Part shown: positions 46,599-58,618 of the stretch, piece after piece
Position numbering within the stretch: the first letter of the stretch is position 1
Layout of the letters: each line of letters opens with the position of its first letter
Origin: Pleurostoma richardsiae
Taxonomy: Eukaryota > Ascomycota > Sordariomycetes > Calosphaeriales > Pleurostomataceae
Assembly: GCA_030052745.1 (NCBI GenBank)
Contig: JANBVO010000005.1
Coordinates: 682,001 to 746,000 of the forward strand
Length of the DNA: 64,000 nt
Reading direction: 5' to 3'
The notes under the pieces: model-generated
Told to the model about the DNA's origin: nothing
The model's database searches: none
Seen by the model: the letters and a program-made list of their open reading frames with translations, nothing else
Translations under genes and position numbers: made by a program

Positions 46599-47710
46599 TC
46601 ATGCTGCCTTGGTCAACATCGACGCCGGCAGTATTCGGTTCTCAACCTTTCTGACGAGCTTATTCGTCTGCTCCGCCAAGCTCAGCGTCAAGATAGTGTG
46701 CGGTAATATCCTGGCAAGATGAGGCAAGAAGCCCTTGTAGATGGCGAAGAAACCTTCCGTCTTGACTGTCTTGGCGAGACAGTCAAAGACTCCGTGGTAG
46801 AGATTACCATTCTGATTGTATAGACGGGACATTATCGTATCTGCATTTCGGATTAGCAGGCTCGATCGCAGAAACTCGTCTACGTCTAGACTTACCGGGA
46901 GGGTGCATGAAAACACAAACAACGAAACCGCTGCACGCGCTGCTTGCCAGATGCAGCGCCGGACCTTCCTCCATGCCCAAATGCCGCACCAAGCGCCTCT
47001 TGGCGAAGAAGTACGTCGGCAGCTGCACGGAGCTTCCGAAGCCCGTCCTGATCATCGCGGCCCCAACGCCACGGTAGAGGCCCTTGATGCCCTCCCCCTT
47101 GTAAATCTGGGTGAGACCGTCGTAGGCATTCCGGTACTTGTGCTGCGTCCCAACCGGCAGGAAGGGCGAGTAGCTCTGGAGCCGCGTCTTGACGAGGAAG
47201 AAGGGACTTCCACAGGCAGCGCCGATGATGCCGGAAGACGCGCCGCAGAGCATGTTGATGCCCAGGGACTGGACCTTCTCGTCACGGAAGATCAGGGATG
47301 TGAGGCTCTTGCGCATCGGTTCGTAGAAGCCCAGGCGGCAGCCATTGAGCAGGACCTGGTAGATGTATGCCGTCCCCAGACCGCGGTAGATGCCTCTTAT
47401 GCCCTCATTTCGGACGATGACCGACACGCCGTGGAAGGGCCCTCGGTAGTGATGTGGCTGATGACCCTTATCCTGAAGTTCTCCCTGCAGTTGCATGCTG
47501 CGCGACTCTCGTCAGCTCATCCTCGTCGCCTCCTTCCGTCATGGGAGCGCCGTTCCTACCGGATCTTCACGGTCTCGAAGGGATGGGTCGCGGTGACCGC
47601 ACCGCATGCAGCTATGCCGCCCGCGATGAAGGCTCTTTCGGCGCTCTGTTAGCTTGAGCGCATAAGCACTCTTCAAGGCCATGGAGGACATACCCCATTG
47701 TTGTAGCCAT
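46599..47710 (-). CDS. OAC1: Mitochondrial oxaloacetate carrier Oac1
   Basis: Four exons, 47710-47694, 47643-47560, 47497-46896 and 46840-46599, give 314 residues (yeast Oac1 is 324). The three carrier signatures are present: HPFETVKIRMQ, SPFFLVKTRLQ and HPPDTIMSRLY. VKTRLQSYSPFLPVGTQHKY and GFGSSVQLPTYFFAKR are closely Oac1-like. Six membrane helices lie in the inner mitochondrial membrane; the family imports oxaloacetate and sulfate and exports isopropylmalate for leucine synthesis. The first exon is only 17 nt (MATTMG), the next acceptor must be CAGAG to keep frame, and the two junctions that bring in the ATG are the least certain part. It is convergent with NCS2 (220 bp apart) and head-to-head with SWD2. 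Confidence 0.92.
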
Positions 47711-48576
47711 TGCGCCGCTTCGACTGGCAGTGTACACCTGCCGAGGACACTGGGAGAAATGCGGGGTGGTCTGGGTCGCAGCTGGCACAAAGAAAAGTCG
47801 ATTCTGTTTCCAGCTGTGGCAAGCACAGGGCGGCAGGCAGGATAAAGAAGATAAAAAAGTGTAGGATAGACCGTCGAGTACGAGGCTCACCGGATTCGGA
47901 CTGATGACACTGAGAGTCGGCTTACAGGGGGATTGTGCGCTGGTGCTTATCTCAGCTTCATCGCGCTCCTGTAAGCTTGTCCTAATGTCCTTCTGTCTTA
48001 CACCGCGCCGCCGCCAGAGCTTCTACAGGTTCGCGAACAGGGCGCTGTGGTGTAGGCCGAAATTTGCGAGCTGGGTGCGAAAGGATGCGCTGCTGCGGTG
48101 TCGGAGCCCTAGCGCCGGAGGGTCAGGGACGCTGTCGCGCCGGAGCTCCCTGAACCCAGTTGTGCCTTAATACCGAGGGAGCGTGGAGTCTGGAGAATGA
48201 CGGCATTTTCCTCTTACGGATCTCGGGCGCAGCAATTTTATGCAATTTCCCCACGTCCCAAGCAGAGCCCCGGAAAGATTGGCGCAGATCGGATTGGACG
48301 ATGCGCTCTGGGCTTCCGTGGGCGGTGAGAGGAAATGCCGCCCCCCCCACCTTGGTAGTCACTCTAGAATACGCTGCAGGTCCCTCGAATCCTCCCAGGA
48401 TCAGAGCTCCTGATATTATTGCCCCAGTTGAAGACGAAGTGCGATCCCGAACAGCAGCCGCAAACTCCTGTGAAAGCCGTCGATATCCCTCAGAATCTTC
48501 TCTGCCTCTAATCGCCAAAGCAGATTTTGATTGGTGCTGCGCAGGCCGGAGGGCAGCGCACAGCTGAACTGTGACG
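47711..48576. other. Bidirectional promoter region of OAC1 and SWD2
   Basis: 866 bp between divergent starts. A minus-strand frame at 48123-48518 has no family features and I take it as chance. No RNA gene seen. Confidence 0.5.
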
Positions 48577-49862
48577 ATGTCTTCGACTCCGATGGATCTG
48601 GATCAGCCAGAGTCGTCCCCGTCCAACAACAGCGCGCCCCATCTAAACATCACGCGCACTCTCGGGAATGCCGTCAACAGCACCTCCGCAGTTAGCGATG
48701 TCATTTCCACGTTCAGGCCAACAAAGGTACGCTCTTCAATGGCAGCATCTGCATTCCTCCCTTTCCCTGCTGACGCTCTTGCACACAGCTGTTCCACAGG
48801 GAGGACTTGAAGGAAGGCAAGCCGCAGCCGCGCGTCCTGTCGCTAGACTTCGACGATCCCGGGGAGCTGTGTATGACCTCTGAGAGCGACGAGACAATCC
48901 AGATCTACAATGTCAGAGAAGGTCGGCATGATAAGAGCTTGCTGAGCAAAAAGTACGGCGTCAAACTGGCCAAGTTCACCCACACCAGCTCCAGTATAAT
49001 ATACGCGAGCACAAAGCAGAATGGTGAGCACAGCCTTGCAATTGATAAAGGGACCCTGGATTTCTGACGGTATTCTCCACTAGATGCCATCAGGTACCTG
49101 GCAACACACGACAACTCCTTCATCCGGTATTTTGAGGGCCACGAGGGTGCCGTCACATGCCTGGCCATGCACCCCGGGGCCGACAACTTCATCTCTTGCG
49201 GCCGTGACGACACTGTTCGGTTATGGGACATAGGGACGAAGCAGTGGCAGGGACAACTCTTCCTGAAGACGCCGTATCTGGCCGCGTATGACCCCTCTGG
49301 CAACGTCTTCGCGGTCGCATCTCCTACGAGCGGGAGCATCCTACTCTACGATTACCGCAATTATGACAAGGCGCCGTTCCAAACCATCGACGTTCTGGAG
49401 GCAAGCATATACGTGGATGCTCATTTTGGGATGCAAGGGTGGACGAAGCTCGAGTTCTCAAATGACGGCAAATTCATCCTGCTTGGAACCCGGGGAAGGG
49501 GCCATTTCCTGCTTGACGCCTTCGATGGTACACTGCGAGCGTATCTGCGCAAGCCTGAAGGTGGCACCAGGAGGGCTGCTGCGGGCGAGGGCAACACTGT
49601 GATTGGAGATGATCCGGCGACCATGGAGAGCAGCGGCGACTGTTGCTTTGCTCCGGACGGGCGATACGTGCTCAGTGGGTCGAAGAAGGACATCCTCGTC
49701 TGGGACACTCTTGCTACGCCGTCCGAAAAGAAAGTGCTCGACCCGACCTACGTCCTCGAAGACAAACGGGAAGCGGCAGTTTTGGCGTTCAATCCCCGGT
49801 ACAACCACTTCGCCTCGGCAGACCTGGAACTGATGTTTTGGCTGCCCGATCCCCACGTTTAA
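48577..49862 (+). CDS. SWD2: WD40 protein Swd2 (COMPASS / cleavage-polyadenylation factor)
   Basis: Three exons, 48577-48726, 48789-49023 and 49084-49862, encode 387 residues. The N-terminal 40 residues are Ser/Asn/Pro-rich. Then FRPTKLFHREDLKEGKPQPR and WD repeats follow: LDFDDPGELCMTSESDETIQ, LATHDNSFIRYFEGHEGAVT (the strongly conserved Swd2/WDR82 block), FISCGRDDTVRLWDIGTK and YVLSGSKKDILVWDT. Swd2 (WDR82 in animals) recruits the H3K4 methyltransferase COMPASS to H2B-ubiquitinated chromatin and also sits in the APT part of the cleavage-polyadenylation factor. The introns are 62 and 60 nt with clear donors (GTACGC, GTGAGC). The symbol follows the yeast name. Confidence 0.94.
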
Positions 49863-50416
49863 GGGTCAAGATATGGGCTGAGTGTTCGTCCTGCCGCACG
49901 TGCCTGACTTCAATACGCGGCCGAGGACTGTATTCTGTTATGATTCGTGATACCCTATCGCATAGGAAGGCGTTGGAGAGACAAAAAGATGAGTGATGGG
50001 AGGCGGCGAGGTTAGGAGGCGTTTGGCGGGAATATCCAGGAACATTGCATAGTGTACGATGTACCAGGGAATCGTGGGATATGGACAGTGTGTTAGCTGA
50101 GAATGTAACTGTCAATTGCCTTCATATATTTGAATCTCCCTATTGGGTAGGTCTTATGAGTAGAGCACTCAGTCCGCGCCCCGCTTGAACCAAGCACCCC
50201 ACCACCTTTTGAAAGCTACAAAACTCCCCAAAATTCGCCTCGACCAGACGACGTCAATTAAGAGCCGCATACTTGAGCCGGACCTAGCGCAATTCCACAC
50301 AGGACGTATGTCTCCGGCAATATACGAGCGGTGAAAACAGAGAAAAGATTTCGCAGCGCTCGGCAAGCAGTCACAGAGTTCAAAAGGTGGTCAAACCACC
50401 TGACCGTCCACCCGCC
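49863..50416. other. Intergenic
   Basis: No gene seen; the 3' region of SWD2 and the promoter of SRP21. Confidence 0.45.
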
Positions 50417-51007
50417 ATGACGAGATACGCGACAAGCCAGGAATGGCTTCACCAGTCCTCGCTCCTCCTCGAGGCGCGCCCTTCTACGGTAAGTCCAACC
50501 CTCTCAACTGAACACTCCTTCCCTCATCCCTATCCTGATACTTCGAGTCGGCCGGCTCAGCCACTTACTCTGACTCAACCCCCCTCGGGTATGCAGACCA
50601 AGATAACAACCCGCTACTCCATCAAGCCCGCCCGGCCCGCCAAGTCCAAGAAGTCCGACGACCCCAACCCCTCAGACTCCGCCGCCTCGCGGCCGCCGCG
50701 CGCCAAGCTCACGCTCAGGACGTACGACCCCGTCAGCGGCGTGGCCCTCGTGTACCGCACCACCAAGGCCGCCGAGGTGTCGCGGCTGGTGCAGATGCTC
50801 GGCACGCTGGGCCGCAGGATGGCCGGGCTGCCGGACCTGCCGCCCGCCGCGGAGGAGGTGGCCATGGCGGACGCGCCGCCCGCGTCGGGGGCCGCGACGC
50901 CCACTGGTGGTGCTGCGCCGGGCGGTCAGGCGCCGGCGCCGGCGCAGCAGCAGCAGCAGCAGGGCGGTGGAGGAGGCAAGGGTAAGAAGAAGAAGGGTAA
51001 GAGGTGA
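50417..51007 (+). CDS. SRP21: Signal recognition particle SRP9/SRP21 subunit
   Basis: Two exons, 50417-50488 and 50597-51007, give 160 residues. The SRP9-21 fold is spelled by the N-terminal helix TSQEWLHQSSLLLEARPST, the strands TKITTRYSIKP and KLTLRTYDPVSGVALVYRT, then TKAAEVSRLVQMLGTLGRRM. The tail is Ala/Pro/Gly-rich with six glutamines and a basic end (KGKKKKGKR), usual for fungal homologues. It pairs with SRP14 in the SRP Alu domain and slows elongation during ER targeting. The intron is 108 nt (GTAAGT donor, TGCAG acceptor) and sits in the same place as the junction between the first helix and strand. Confidence 0.92.
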   Translation: MTRYATSQEWLHQSSLLLEARPSTVSPTLSTEHSFPHPYPDTSSRPAQPLTLTQPPSGMQTKITTRYSIKPARPAKSKKSDDPNPSDSAASRPPRAKLTLRTYDPVSGVALVYRTTKAAEVSRLVQMLGTLGRRMAGLPDLPPAAEEVAMADAPPASGAATPTGGAAPGGQAPAPAQQQQQQGGGGGKGKKKKGKR

Positions 51008-51504
51008 TTGGGGGGACGGCCTAGGATTTGATGAGTCGGCATATGACGTGAGGAGACAGGTGCTTCGAGTTGGAGAGGGTAACCTCGTATAGAAGAGCAT
51101 CAACACGGACGTGGCATGATCAGTATAGCGTACTTGTGAAATAGGAGAACAATCAAGGATTGCATAGCTCATGGCCGAGAGGGCTGTCTAAACAAGATCG
51201 ATTTTTTGTTGATTCTATGAGAATCTAATGGTACATCAAGTCATGTGTTTCGCAAGTCATCCACCCATGCCGAGTCCTCAAGCCGATTACAGGTATCGAC
51301 GAGACATGATCCAACGCCCAAACGCCGCCAATGTAGCAAACAGAACAATCTTCTGAGCCGAGTTCTCCTGCAACCAGAGACCCAAAGTGCCAGAAGACAC
51401 ACCAGAAACCAAATGCTCGTCATGTATACCAAAGGAGATGCCAGACATGGGTGGGATATCATTACAGGAAGGTTGGGTGTAAGGAGCGCTGAGCAGCGAG
51501 GCAT
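51008..51504. other. Intergenic between convergent genes
   Basis: No gene seen; the 3' regions of SRP21 and RNR2. Confidence 0.45.
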
Positions 51505-52928
51505 TTAGAAGTCCTCATCAAAGGTGAAGTCACCGCCGTCAGCCGGGGACTCCTCAGCCTTCTTGGTGCTGGCCATAACGCCAGCCTTCTGGTAGTCACC
51601 GACACGCTTCTCGAAGAAGTTGGTCTTGCCGCCCAGGGAGATGTTCTCCATGAAGTCGAACGGGTTGGTGGAGCGGTACACCTTCTCATTGCCGAGAGCG
51701 ACCAGAAGGCGGTCAGCAACGAACTCGATGTACTGCTTCATCAGGTTGGCGTTCATGCCAAGCAGGGCGCAGGGCAGAGCCTCAGTCAGGAACTCCTGCT
51801 CGATCTTGACAGCATCGACAATGATGTCCTCAATGAGCTGCTTGCTTGGGCGGTGCTTCAGGTGGGAGTACAGCAGGCAGGCGAAGTCAGTGTGGAGACC
51901 CTCGTCACGAGAGATTAGCTCGTTGGAGAAGGTCAGACCAGGCATCAGACCGCGCTTCTTCATCCAGAAGATGGAAGCAAAGGCGCCGCTGAAGAAGATA
52001 CCCTCGACAGCAGCAAAGGCGACGAGGCGCTGGGCGAAGGACGAGTCCTTGTCCGAGATCCAGCGAAGGGCCCAATCGGCCTTCTTACGGATGCAGGGAA
52101 CTAGTGATGGGTTAGAGATGCCACGATTCAAGATAACCATCGGTGGAACATACTAGTCTCGATGGCATTGAACAGGTAGGTGCGCTGCGCAGGCTCCTTG
52201 ATGTAAGTATCAATGAGGAGCGAGTACGTCTCGGAGTGGATGTTCTCCATCATGATCTGGAAGCCGTAGAAGCATCTGGCCTCGGGAATCTGGACCTCGG
52301 CGCTGAAGCGCTCGACAAGGTTCTCATTGACAATGCCGTCCGAGGCGGCGAAGAAGGCAAGAATGTGAGAGATGAAGAACTTCTCATCATCCGTCATGCG
52401 GTTGTTCCAATCGTGGAGGTCCTTGGAGAGATCAATCTCCTCAGCAGTCCAGAAAGAAGCCTCATGCTTCTTGTACATCTGCCAGATCTGTTTGTGTATG
52501 GAGTCAGTTGTCGAGCCACTTTACACGTCGGAGACGCGTCGCGTACCTCGTGATATTGGATGGGGAACAGCACGAAGCGCTGAGGGTTCTCCTTGAGGAT
52601 AGGCTCCTCAAGCTCCTGCGCACGGATAGCAGACGTCTTGGGCTGCTCTTCCTCCTTCTTGACCACCTCCGTAACAAGGGGCTTCTCTGAGTGCTTCGCG
52701 TCCATGGTCTGGGCGAGCGTGGCGACGGAGGCGTCGATGGGTTGGTTCTCCTTGTCGGCGACGCCGAAGTCAAGCTTTTTGACGGGGGATTCGATCTTGA
52801 AAGACTCAATGGCAGTGGCAGCCTAGAACGACGCGTGTTAGCCTCTGGAGACGCGGGCGCTGTGAGCACTTGTGGCGCGGGAGGGTGCGTCGACGAACCT
52901 GCTTGGAGGGAGTGACTTCGACCGACAT
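51505..52928 (-). CDS. RNR2: Ribonucleotide reductase small subunit
   Basis: Four exons, 52928-52899, 52822-52547, 52487-52154 and 52100-51505, give 411 residues. The di-iron site is complete: the [11 protein letters not shown] region, [14 protein letters not shown] (Glu and His ligands, with the radical tyrosine in HSETY), EGIFFSG and RDEGLH. The C-terminus DFTFDEDF is the peptide that docks on the large subunit. The enzyme reduces ribonucleoside diphosphates to deoxy forms in the cytosol. Exon 1 codes for ten residues only ([10 protein letters not shown]). The intron before IPCIRK uses the CACTAG acceptor. The upstream region has an ACGCGT box and ACGCGG copies, fitting S-phase control. Confidence 0.97.
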
Positions 52929-53772
52929 GGTGATGGGGGAGGATCAATTGACTTTCTGGGGGAGTAGCGCAGCCACAAGGGTAAGGAACAGTGCTCGGAG
53001 GAAGAAGAGATGCTTGTCTGCAGTGCGTGAGTCGAATTGGACGCGGTGGTGGAGGAAGAAGATGTTTGGAGGGAGGACGCGGAAAACACCCGACTTAAAT
53101 TGTTGGAGGAGACCCGCTCAAGCGCCTAGTCACGGGAATTTCGTGGACGCGTCCCTCGCGTCGAGCAGGGGTTGAAGCACGGCTCTCCAGACAGGGCGTG
53201 TCAACACCAACCTCTCTGTTTCTGCGCGCGCCGCGGATATACGGAGAAACAAGCCTGGAGAGTCACTCGGCTCGGAGGTATTTCACTCTTGTTTTATCTG
53301 ATGGCATGATTATGGCACGAGCGTGCATCCTTTGTCAAGCTTTGATAATGGCGGCTGCGCTGCCTGGACCATGAATCAGTCCGTGACATCACCACTGGCC
53401 TGAGGCGGCCTTTGTCGTTGTCCGATGTCCTAAACCGATAGCTCCGCATACATTTACCTACCAGTTGCTGTTTTGATGTCGCCCTTGGATACAATTGAGG
53501 AGTAGTGTTCCAGCAGAGCACAGAGCTTGCTACCTCTTAGACGGTTCCCAATGCATACATAATCCATATTCATATTCAGTATCATTATCCGAAGTCTCTA
53601 TCTAACGCTTACTCCCATGCCCAGAAAGGTGCCCAAGGTCCGTCCGTGTCTCTCTGACCATGCCTAGCTCTCCGTTTTGGACATAATCATCGACGCCGAT
53701 GCTGCTATTCTCAACGCCCAGAAAAGAAGTAATCTACCAACCCAGAAAACAAGGTGCTTTTGCGCCTTCAGC
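52929..53772. other. RNR2 promoter and 3' region of the DUF4112 gene
   Basis: 844 bp with no gene seen. It contains ACGCGG at 53041-53046 and 53077-53082, and the ACGCGT box listed separately. Confidence 0.5.
53147..53162. promoter_or_regulatory. MluI cell-cycle box (ACGCGT) upstream of RNR2
   Basis: A perfect ACGCGT at 53147-53152, followed by TCGCGTC at 53156-53162, which is the reverse complement of the GACGCGA seen twice upstream of POL1. It is about 220 bp upstream of the RNR2 start codon. MBF-type factors bind this core at G1/S genes; binding here is inferred. Confidence 0.55.
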
Positions 53773-54625
53773 TCACTTGTTGCCGGTCTGTGGCCGCTGT
53801 GACTGGGACCGTCCATTATTGCTGACACTAGTCACCCCCATCTCCTCGTCATGCTGCCGGCTGCGGCTCCCAAACAGCCCGCTGAAGCTCTTGGACGAGG
53901 GTGCTGTGGTAGGTCGCGGCGGCGCTGGCGTTGCTTGAGAGTTGTTCTTCGCACTCTTTTCTGCAAGCTTCCTCTCTTCCTCAGCTTTCTTGATCAGGTA
54001 TTCTTCCAGGATCCAGGCGTTTCGCGTGTTGGCTCGGAAGACGGCGTCGGCGAGGTCCCCAAGGAAGGGCACCAGACCCAAGGCGAAATCCAGGACAATG
54101 TTGAAAAGCATCCTCGACTTGATGGCAGGTGGCAGGCCGCCCTCGATTTTACTGCAATGTCTAACAACCATCCAAGCCATGAGGCAGTCGATCAGATCAC
54201 CAATTCTGTATTTCATACCGTTAGCATGGTTGCGTGGATCTAGTAGTGAATCATAGTATCGACCATGGCTGCTTACCCAGGAATAATTCCAATGACGCTG
54301 CTCCAGCCAAAGCGGATTCCGCAACAGTTGAAAAGGGACATGTCCAGTCTGTATGCCTTGCGCCGGACGCTCTTCAGAATCTCGCCATCACGAGCAGAAA
54401 CACCTGGGGGGACGCCCTTCTTGTGCTTCTTGACCTTGCCCGTGTCGCGGCCATGCCTGTCGTAGACGTGTACCTCCTCAAAGTAAGGGTCCTGTGGTAG
54501 CCGTTAGCCGTCGGTTGTCTGGGCGTTCGTGGACTTGTTCCAAGTCTTACCTTAGAGTTTATGTTCTTCTGGGCCACGTCTTTCAGCGCCCTCTTGGCGA
54601 CCATATTAAGGATCGCTTGAGACAT
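53773..54625 (-). CDS. DUF4112 membrane-associated protein
   Basis: Three exons, 54625-54551, 54491-54277 and 54205-53773, give 240 residues. The central part (about residues 73-155) matches DUF4112: FGWSSVIGIIPGIGDLIDCL, then MLFNIVLDFALGLVPFLGDL and ADAVFRANTRNAWILEEYL, two hydrophobic hairpins each ending in a P-x-x-G-D turn. The N-terminus is basic and the C-terminus is a charged, Ser/Gln-rich tail. The two hydrophobic stretches suggest membrane association. No biochemical role is known to me for the family. The introns are 59 and 71 nt with GTAAGA/GTAAGC donors; intron 2 falls inside the first P-G-x-G-D turn. Confidence 0.88.
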
Positions 54626-55937
54626 CGCGGATTCGCCGGCAAGAAAACGGTGGAATAAAGATTGGGGGATTTGCGCTTTAAGGTGGCCCTAGTAGAAGTC
54701 TGGGCTGTCGTGTGTTGCAGAATAGAATGGACGACAGTCTCGAAGTCGAAGGGATATTGCGCAATATATGAATGCTCTGCGGAACCGTCTCGGGTGCTTG
54801 TTCGTGGCCGGCTGGGACCTGCTAGGGGCGCGGCGATGTATTGGTTGACGGCGCTTCGTCGCCTGTTTCAGAAGGCGCTCCCTGTTCTTATATTTTGGGA
54901 GATGAGCGTTGAATCAGGCGGCGTTTGGGACAAAGAATTCGTTAAAGAACGTCTTCATTATTAGGGGAAATTTTGCTGGTTAAGAATCCACGCCAGCAGC
55001 CAAGGCATCTGCCGTCTCCTCCCTGCTCGTGTTATATACCCCCGTTTTCTTGGTTCTTGTGATGACGGGCTCTGCAGTGCCAGAGCAAGGTGCAGGGGCC
55101 ACGCCAGCGGCAGCCAATGCTCAATTACGTCAGGTGTCAGGTCGGCAGTTTCCAAAGTGTGGCATGGCTGAACAGTGGATCATCAAGATAGAGAATTACA
55201 CTAGAGCACACCTCTCAACAGAAGTACTCGTCTACTAACGTGATATCCGCAATGTTTTTGTACGAGTTCTGTTAGCCTTCGGGTACAGTTTGCTAGTGAG
55301 CTCTCGGCGCACCCAATCAGATTCCACCACTGTGAATCGTGCCTTTGTACTGTGGCTGAAGCTCCTCGCGCCAAGCCACATTAGGCGTACCTTGCAGTAG
55401 GCCCGAGCTCTCAATTGAGGGCTCCCAGAGGCGAGACATGGGGCTGTGCCAGACCATGCTATCACTTTCTAAGGCTAGCGCACCAGCCACCTTTCTGGAA
55501 TTCTCGTGTTAACGCCACGTCTTGATGCAGTCAGTATCGCCGGTCGCATCCGCAGCTCTGAACCTGATTCGGCTGGCACCAACACATACCAGCTACTCAC
55601 CCGAGGCATGAATCCAAGCAATGAACGCGGTCCACGTCTCTCAGCACTATCAGCATCACCTGGACCTCCTTTCACAGGTTTCCATTCGCCCTCCAAGCTG
55701 CACGTTATCGTACCGACCGAATACTCTTGAGACTTGAGGGAGGTGCTTCCAACGAGCACATCCTCAACCCCACAGTCGCGACTGCGCTTACGATCGAACT
55801 TAACGATCGCCCGTCGAGTCATCAACTGCCAGCCAGCCGCCACCACAGAGAAGCTCTCAGGCGACCCAGCCTACTGCTTCGCTTCGCTTCACATACCCTA
55901 CCCGTAGCCGTTGACATGCTCCGCATCTTGCGACACA
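54626..55937. other. Shared upstream region of divergent genes
   Basis: About 1.3 kb without a convincing gene. Frames on the plus strand just before DCP2 (to 55972) probably fall in its 5' leader. Confidence 0.45.
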
Positions 55938-58618
55938 ATGACAGAGACGAAGATGCAGCTCGAAGACTGTAAGTTGTACCCCAAGACCCCGCCTGCTAAG
56001 ACAGTGTGCACGACCTCTAACCCGGTATCCAAGGGCTGGACGACCTTTGCGTCCGATTCATAATCAACCTTCCACAGGAGGATCTGTCCTCCGTTGCGAG
56101 GATATGCTTCCAGGTGGAGGAGGCACAATGGTTTTATGAGGACTTCGTCCGTCCTTTGGACCCGACCCTCCCGTCGATGACCCTCCGCAGCTTCTGCTTG
56201 CGCATCTTCCAGCACTGCCCACTTCTGGCACCATTTTCCGTCGAGAACCACATGAAGGCGTTCGAGGAGTTCTTGCAGTACAAGACCAGAGTTCCCGTCC
56301 GGGGCGCCATCCTGTTGAACGAAGCTATGGACTCCACTGTCCTCGTGAAAGGTTGGAAGAAGGGAGCCAACTGGAGCTTCCCAAGGGGCAAGATAAACAA
56401 GGACGAGGACGACCTCGAGTGTGCCATCCGCGAGGTCTTTGAGGAGACGGGTTTCGATATCCGAGCTGCAGGTCTAGTCCCGCCAGATGACCAAGTGAAG
56501 TACATTGAGGTGACAATGAGGGAGCAGCAACTGCGCCTCTACGTCTTCCGGAACGTACCAATGGATACTCACTTCGAACCTCGGACGAGGAAAGAGATCA
56601 GCAAGATTCAATGGTACAAGCTGTCAGAATTGCCTGCTTTTCGCAAGAAGGGGAACCATCAACCTAACGACGCGGCAGCCGCGTCGAACGCGAACAAATT
56701 CTATATGGTGGCTCCCTTTCTGGTCCCATTGAAGAAATGGGTTGTCCAGCAGAAGAAGAAGGATGCCGAGAAGATGTCGCACATGCAGCTCTTGACTCAC
56801 CCAGTACATGAAGAGGCAGTTACTGAGGAGGAAGCGGACACACAGACCGATGCCCCGGAGGCGCCACCAACTATGACCCCAGCAATTGACACTCTTGAAG
56901 GGGCGACGCGGGAACTACAGAGACTACTGAAGGTCCAGCCCCCCACGCAAGGTGCACTAGGTGGCAGTCCGTCAGGTCAGAGCCAGGGGAGCCAGGGCCA
57001 AGACAAGGGCGGAGCGCTGCTGGCGATTTTGCAAGCCAAGGGCGAAGGAGCCCCTCAGCAGCCTCACATGCAGCCTGGAAACGCCTATGTCCCTCATACA
57101 CCTCTTGATATGACCTACAATACCGCTCCGGAACCGCGCACGCCACATCATCATCACCCAATACAACGGCTTCCCTTGTCTAGTTACCAGGCACCACCGT
57201 CTTTCCCGATACCGCCCAACTTGAACCAAAGTTTTGGCGCTCCATATCAGCAATTCGGTCAGAGAGCTCCTCAGGTGAACCCTCATATTGCCAGCCAAGA
57301 TGCAGCCTTCATGATCCCGCCACAACATCATCAGAGACCACCCGTACCGCTCATGCACCCCCAGCCTTTGCCGCCTCAAGTCCAGCAAACGCTGCTCACC
57401 AGGGGCATGCTCCCAACACCAGCGGTCCCGGAATCCGGACCTAGCGTTGCGATGGGCCCCGGGCCCCTCGCTCAACCCCCTCATAACGCAAACCCAGCCG
57501 GGCTTCCGGGGATAGGTCCCTGCCTGCCTAACCAGCCTGTCCGTCGACTCAATGACCACTCCATGTCACTATTGAACGCATTTAGGAGTGACAACAAGAC
57601 AACTGAACAGGTCAAGCAAGCTTCGTCGAGACAAGAACATTCGTCGGTCGAGGTCCCCCGCCCGAATCAGCAACAGTCAGTCAACTGGGGGCCGTTAACG
57701 ACGGCATATTCATCCAAACAGGATGCATCGTTCACGTCTACAATGGGCAGGCCTCTCGGGCAGATGGCGATGGACAATTCTCTTCAGGTCACTGGTCCAC
57801 GAGGCACCATGAAACCGCCTCAGGCCACAGAGAAGCAGCGCTCTGCGCTCCTAGAGATGTTCAAGTCGTCCAATCCCGTATCCCCACCGCGCGGTGGCAC
57901 GGACGCCAGTAAGGAGCAATATACCGAACCCTCGGTTCCTCAAGGACGGTCGTATGTTCCTGCTTCTCAACCTGGCTCGACTGCAGAGGCGATCAGCGCG
58001 GCTGCTCAAGCAAACGGCGGTCCCATCCAGATGAACCCGGAGCTCAACCTCCCCTTTGGAGCTCTGTCTCTTCTGAGTCGTTCGCAGAAGCAGGAGGAGG
58101 CCCCTGTCAAGCCAGTCGCACCTTCGCAGGCCAAGATTGTGGCCCCTGCAAAGGTGCCGCAGCAGTTCGTTCGCGGGCCGGAGACGCATAGAGGCCCAAC
58201 AGGTCCAGGGCCAATTCTATCTCAGGCTCAGAACTCAAATTTGCCACCGCAGACCTACCAGGGTCTGATCAGTCCTCATGCAGGAACGTCTTTTCCTGCG
58301 CCTTCCGTTCTTCAGCGCCGTCAAGAGGGGGGTCCAGAGCAGAAGCAGAAGTTGCTATCTTTGTTTGGGAAGCCAAAGGTGTCCCCGAGTGGATCCTTCT
58401 CTGATGACAAGAACAAGAGCAAAGAAACGGCCATGCTCGACCATGCACGGTCGGGAACGCCGCGTGCCCGTATGGCCTCCATCGCGTCGGCGAGCGGGGA
58501 CGGGGCTCCCGAGAGCGCTTCGATGTCCCGTCGGGGAAGCCAGACTCCTATTTCTCCTGCCGACAGGAGCTTCCTCCTCGGCTACCTGCAGTCAGTGACC
58601 AACAGTGCTGCTCGCTAA
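55938..58618 (+). CDS. DCP2: mRNA-decapping enzyme subunit 2
   Basis: Two exons, 55938-55968 and 56034-58618, encode 871 residues. Exon 1 gives MTETKMQLED; the codon for the first conserved Trp is split by a 65 nt intron (GTAAGT donor, CCAAG acceptor). The N-terminal regulatory domain (WLDDLCVRFIINLPQEDL, QVEEAQWFYEDFVRP) binds Dcp1. The Nudix motif lies at about residues 130-155 (GKINKDEDDLE, then AIREVFEETGFD) with all catalytic glutamates. Box B follows (KKEISK-like: RKEISKIQWYKLSELP). The long C-terminal half is disordered, Pro/Gln-rich, and carries several short leucine motifs (ALLAILQ, SLLNAFRS, ALLEMFKS, KLLSLFGK, FLLGYLQS) like those that recruit Edc3 and Pat1 in yeasts. It removes the m7G cap in cytoplasmic P-bodies. 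Confidence 0.97.

Noticed and set aside
48123-48518. 131-codon minus-strand frame between OAC1 and SWD2
   Set aside because: No family features, and it lies in a divergent promoter region; kept as chance.
55727-55972. 81-codon frame overlapping the DCP2 start
   Set aside because: It ends inside the first DCP2 intron and has no features; most likely 5' leader sequence.
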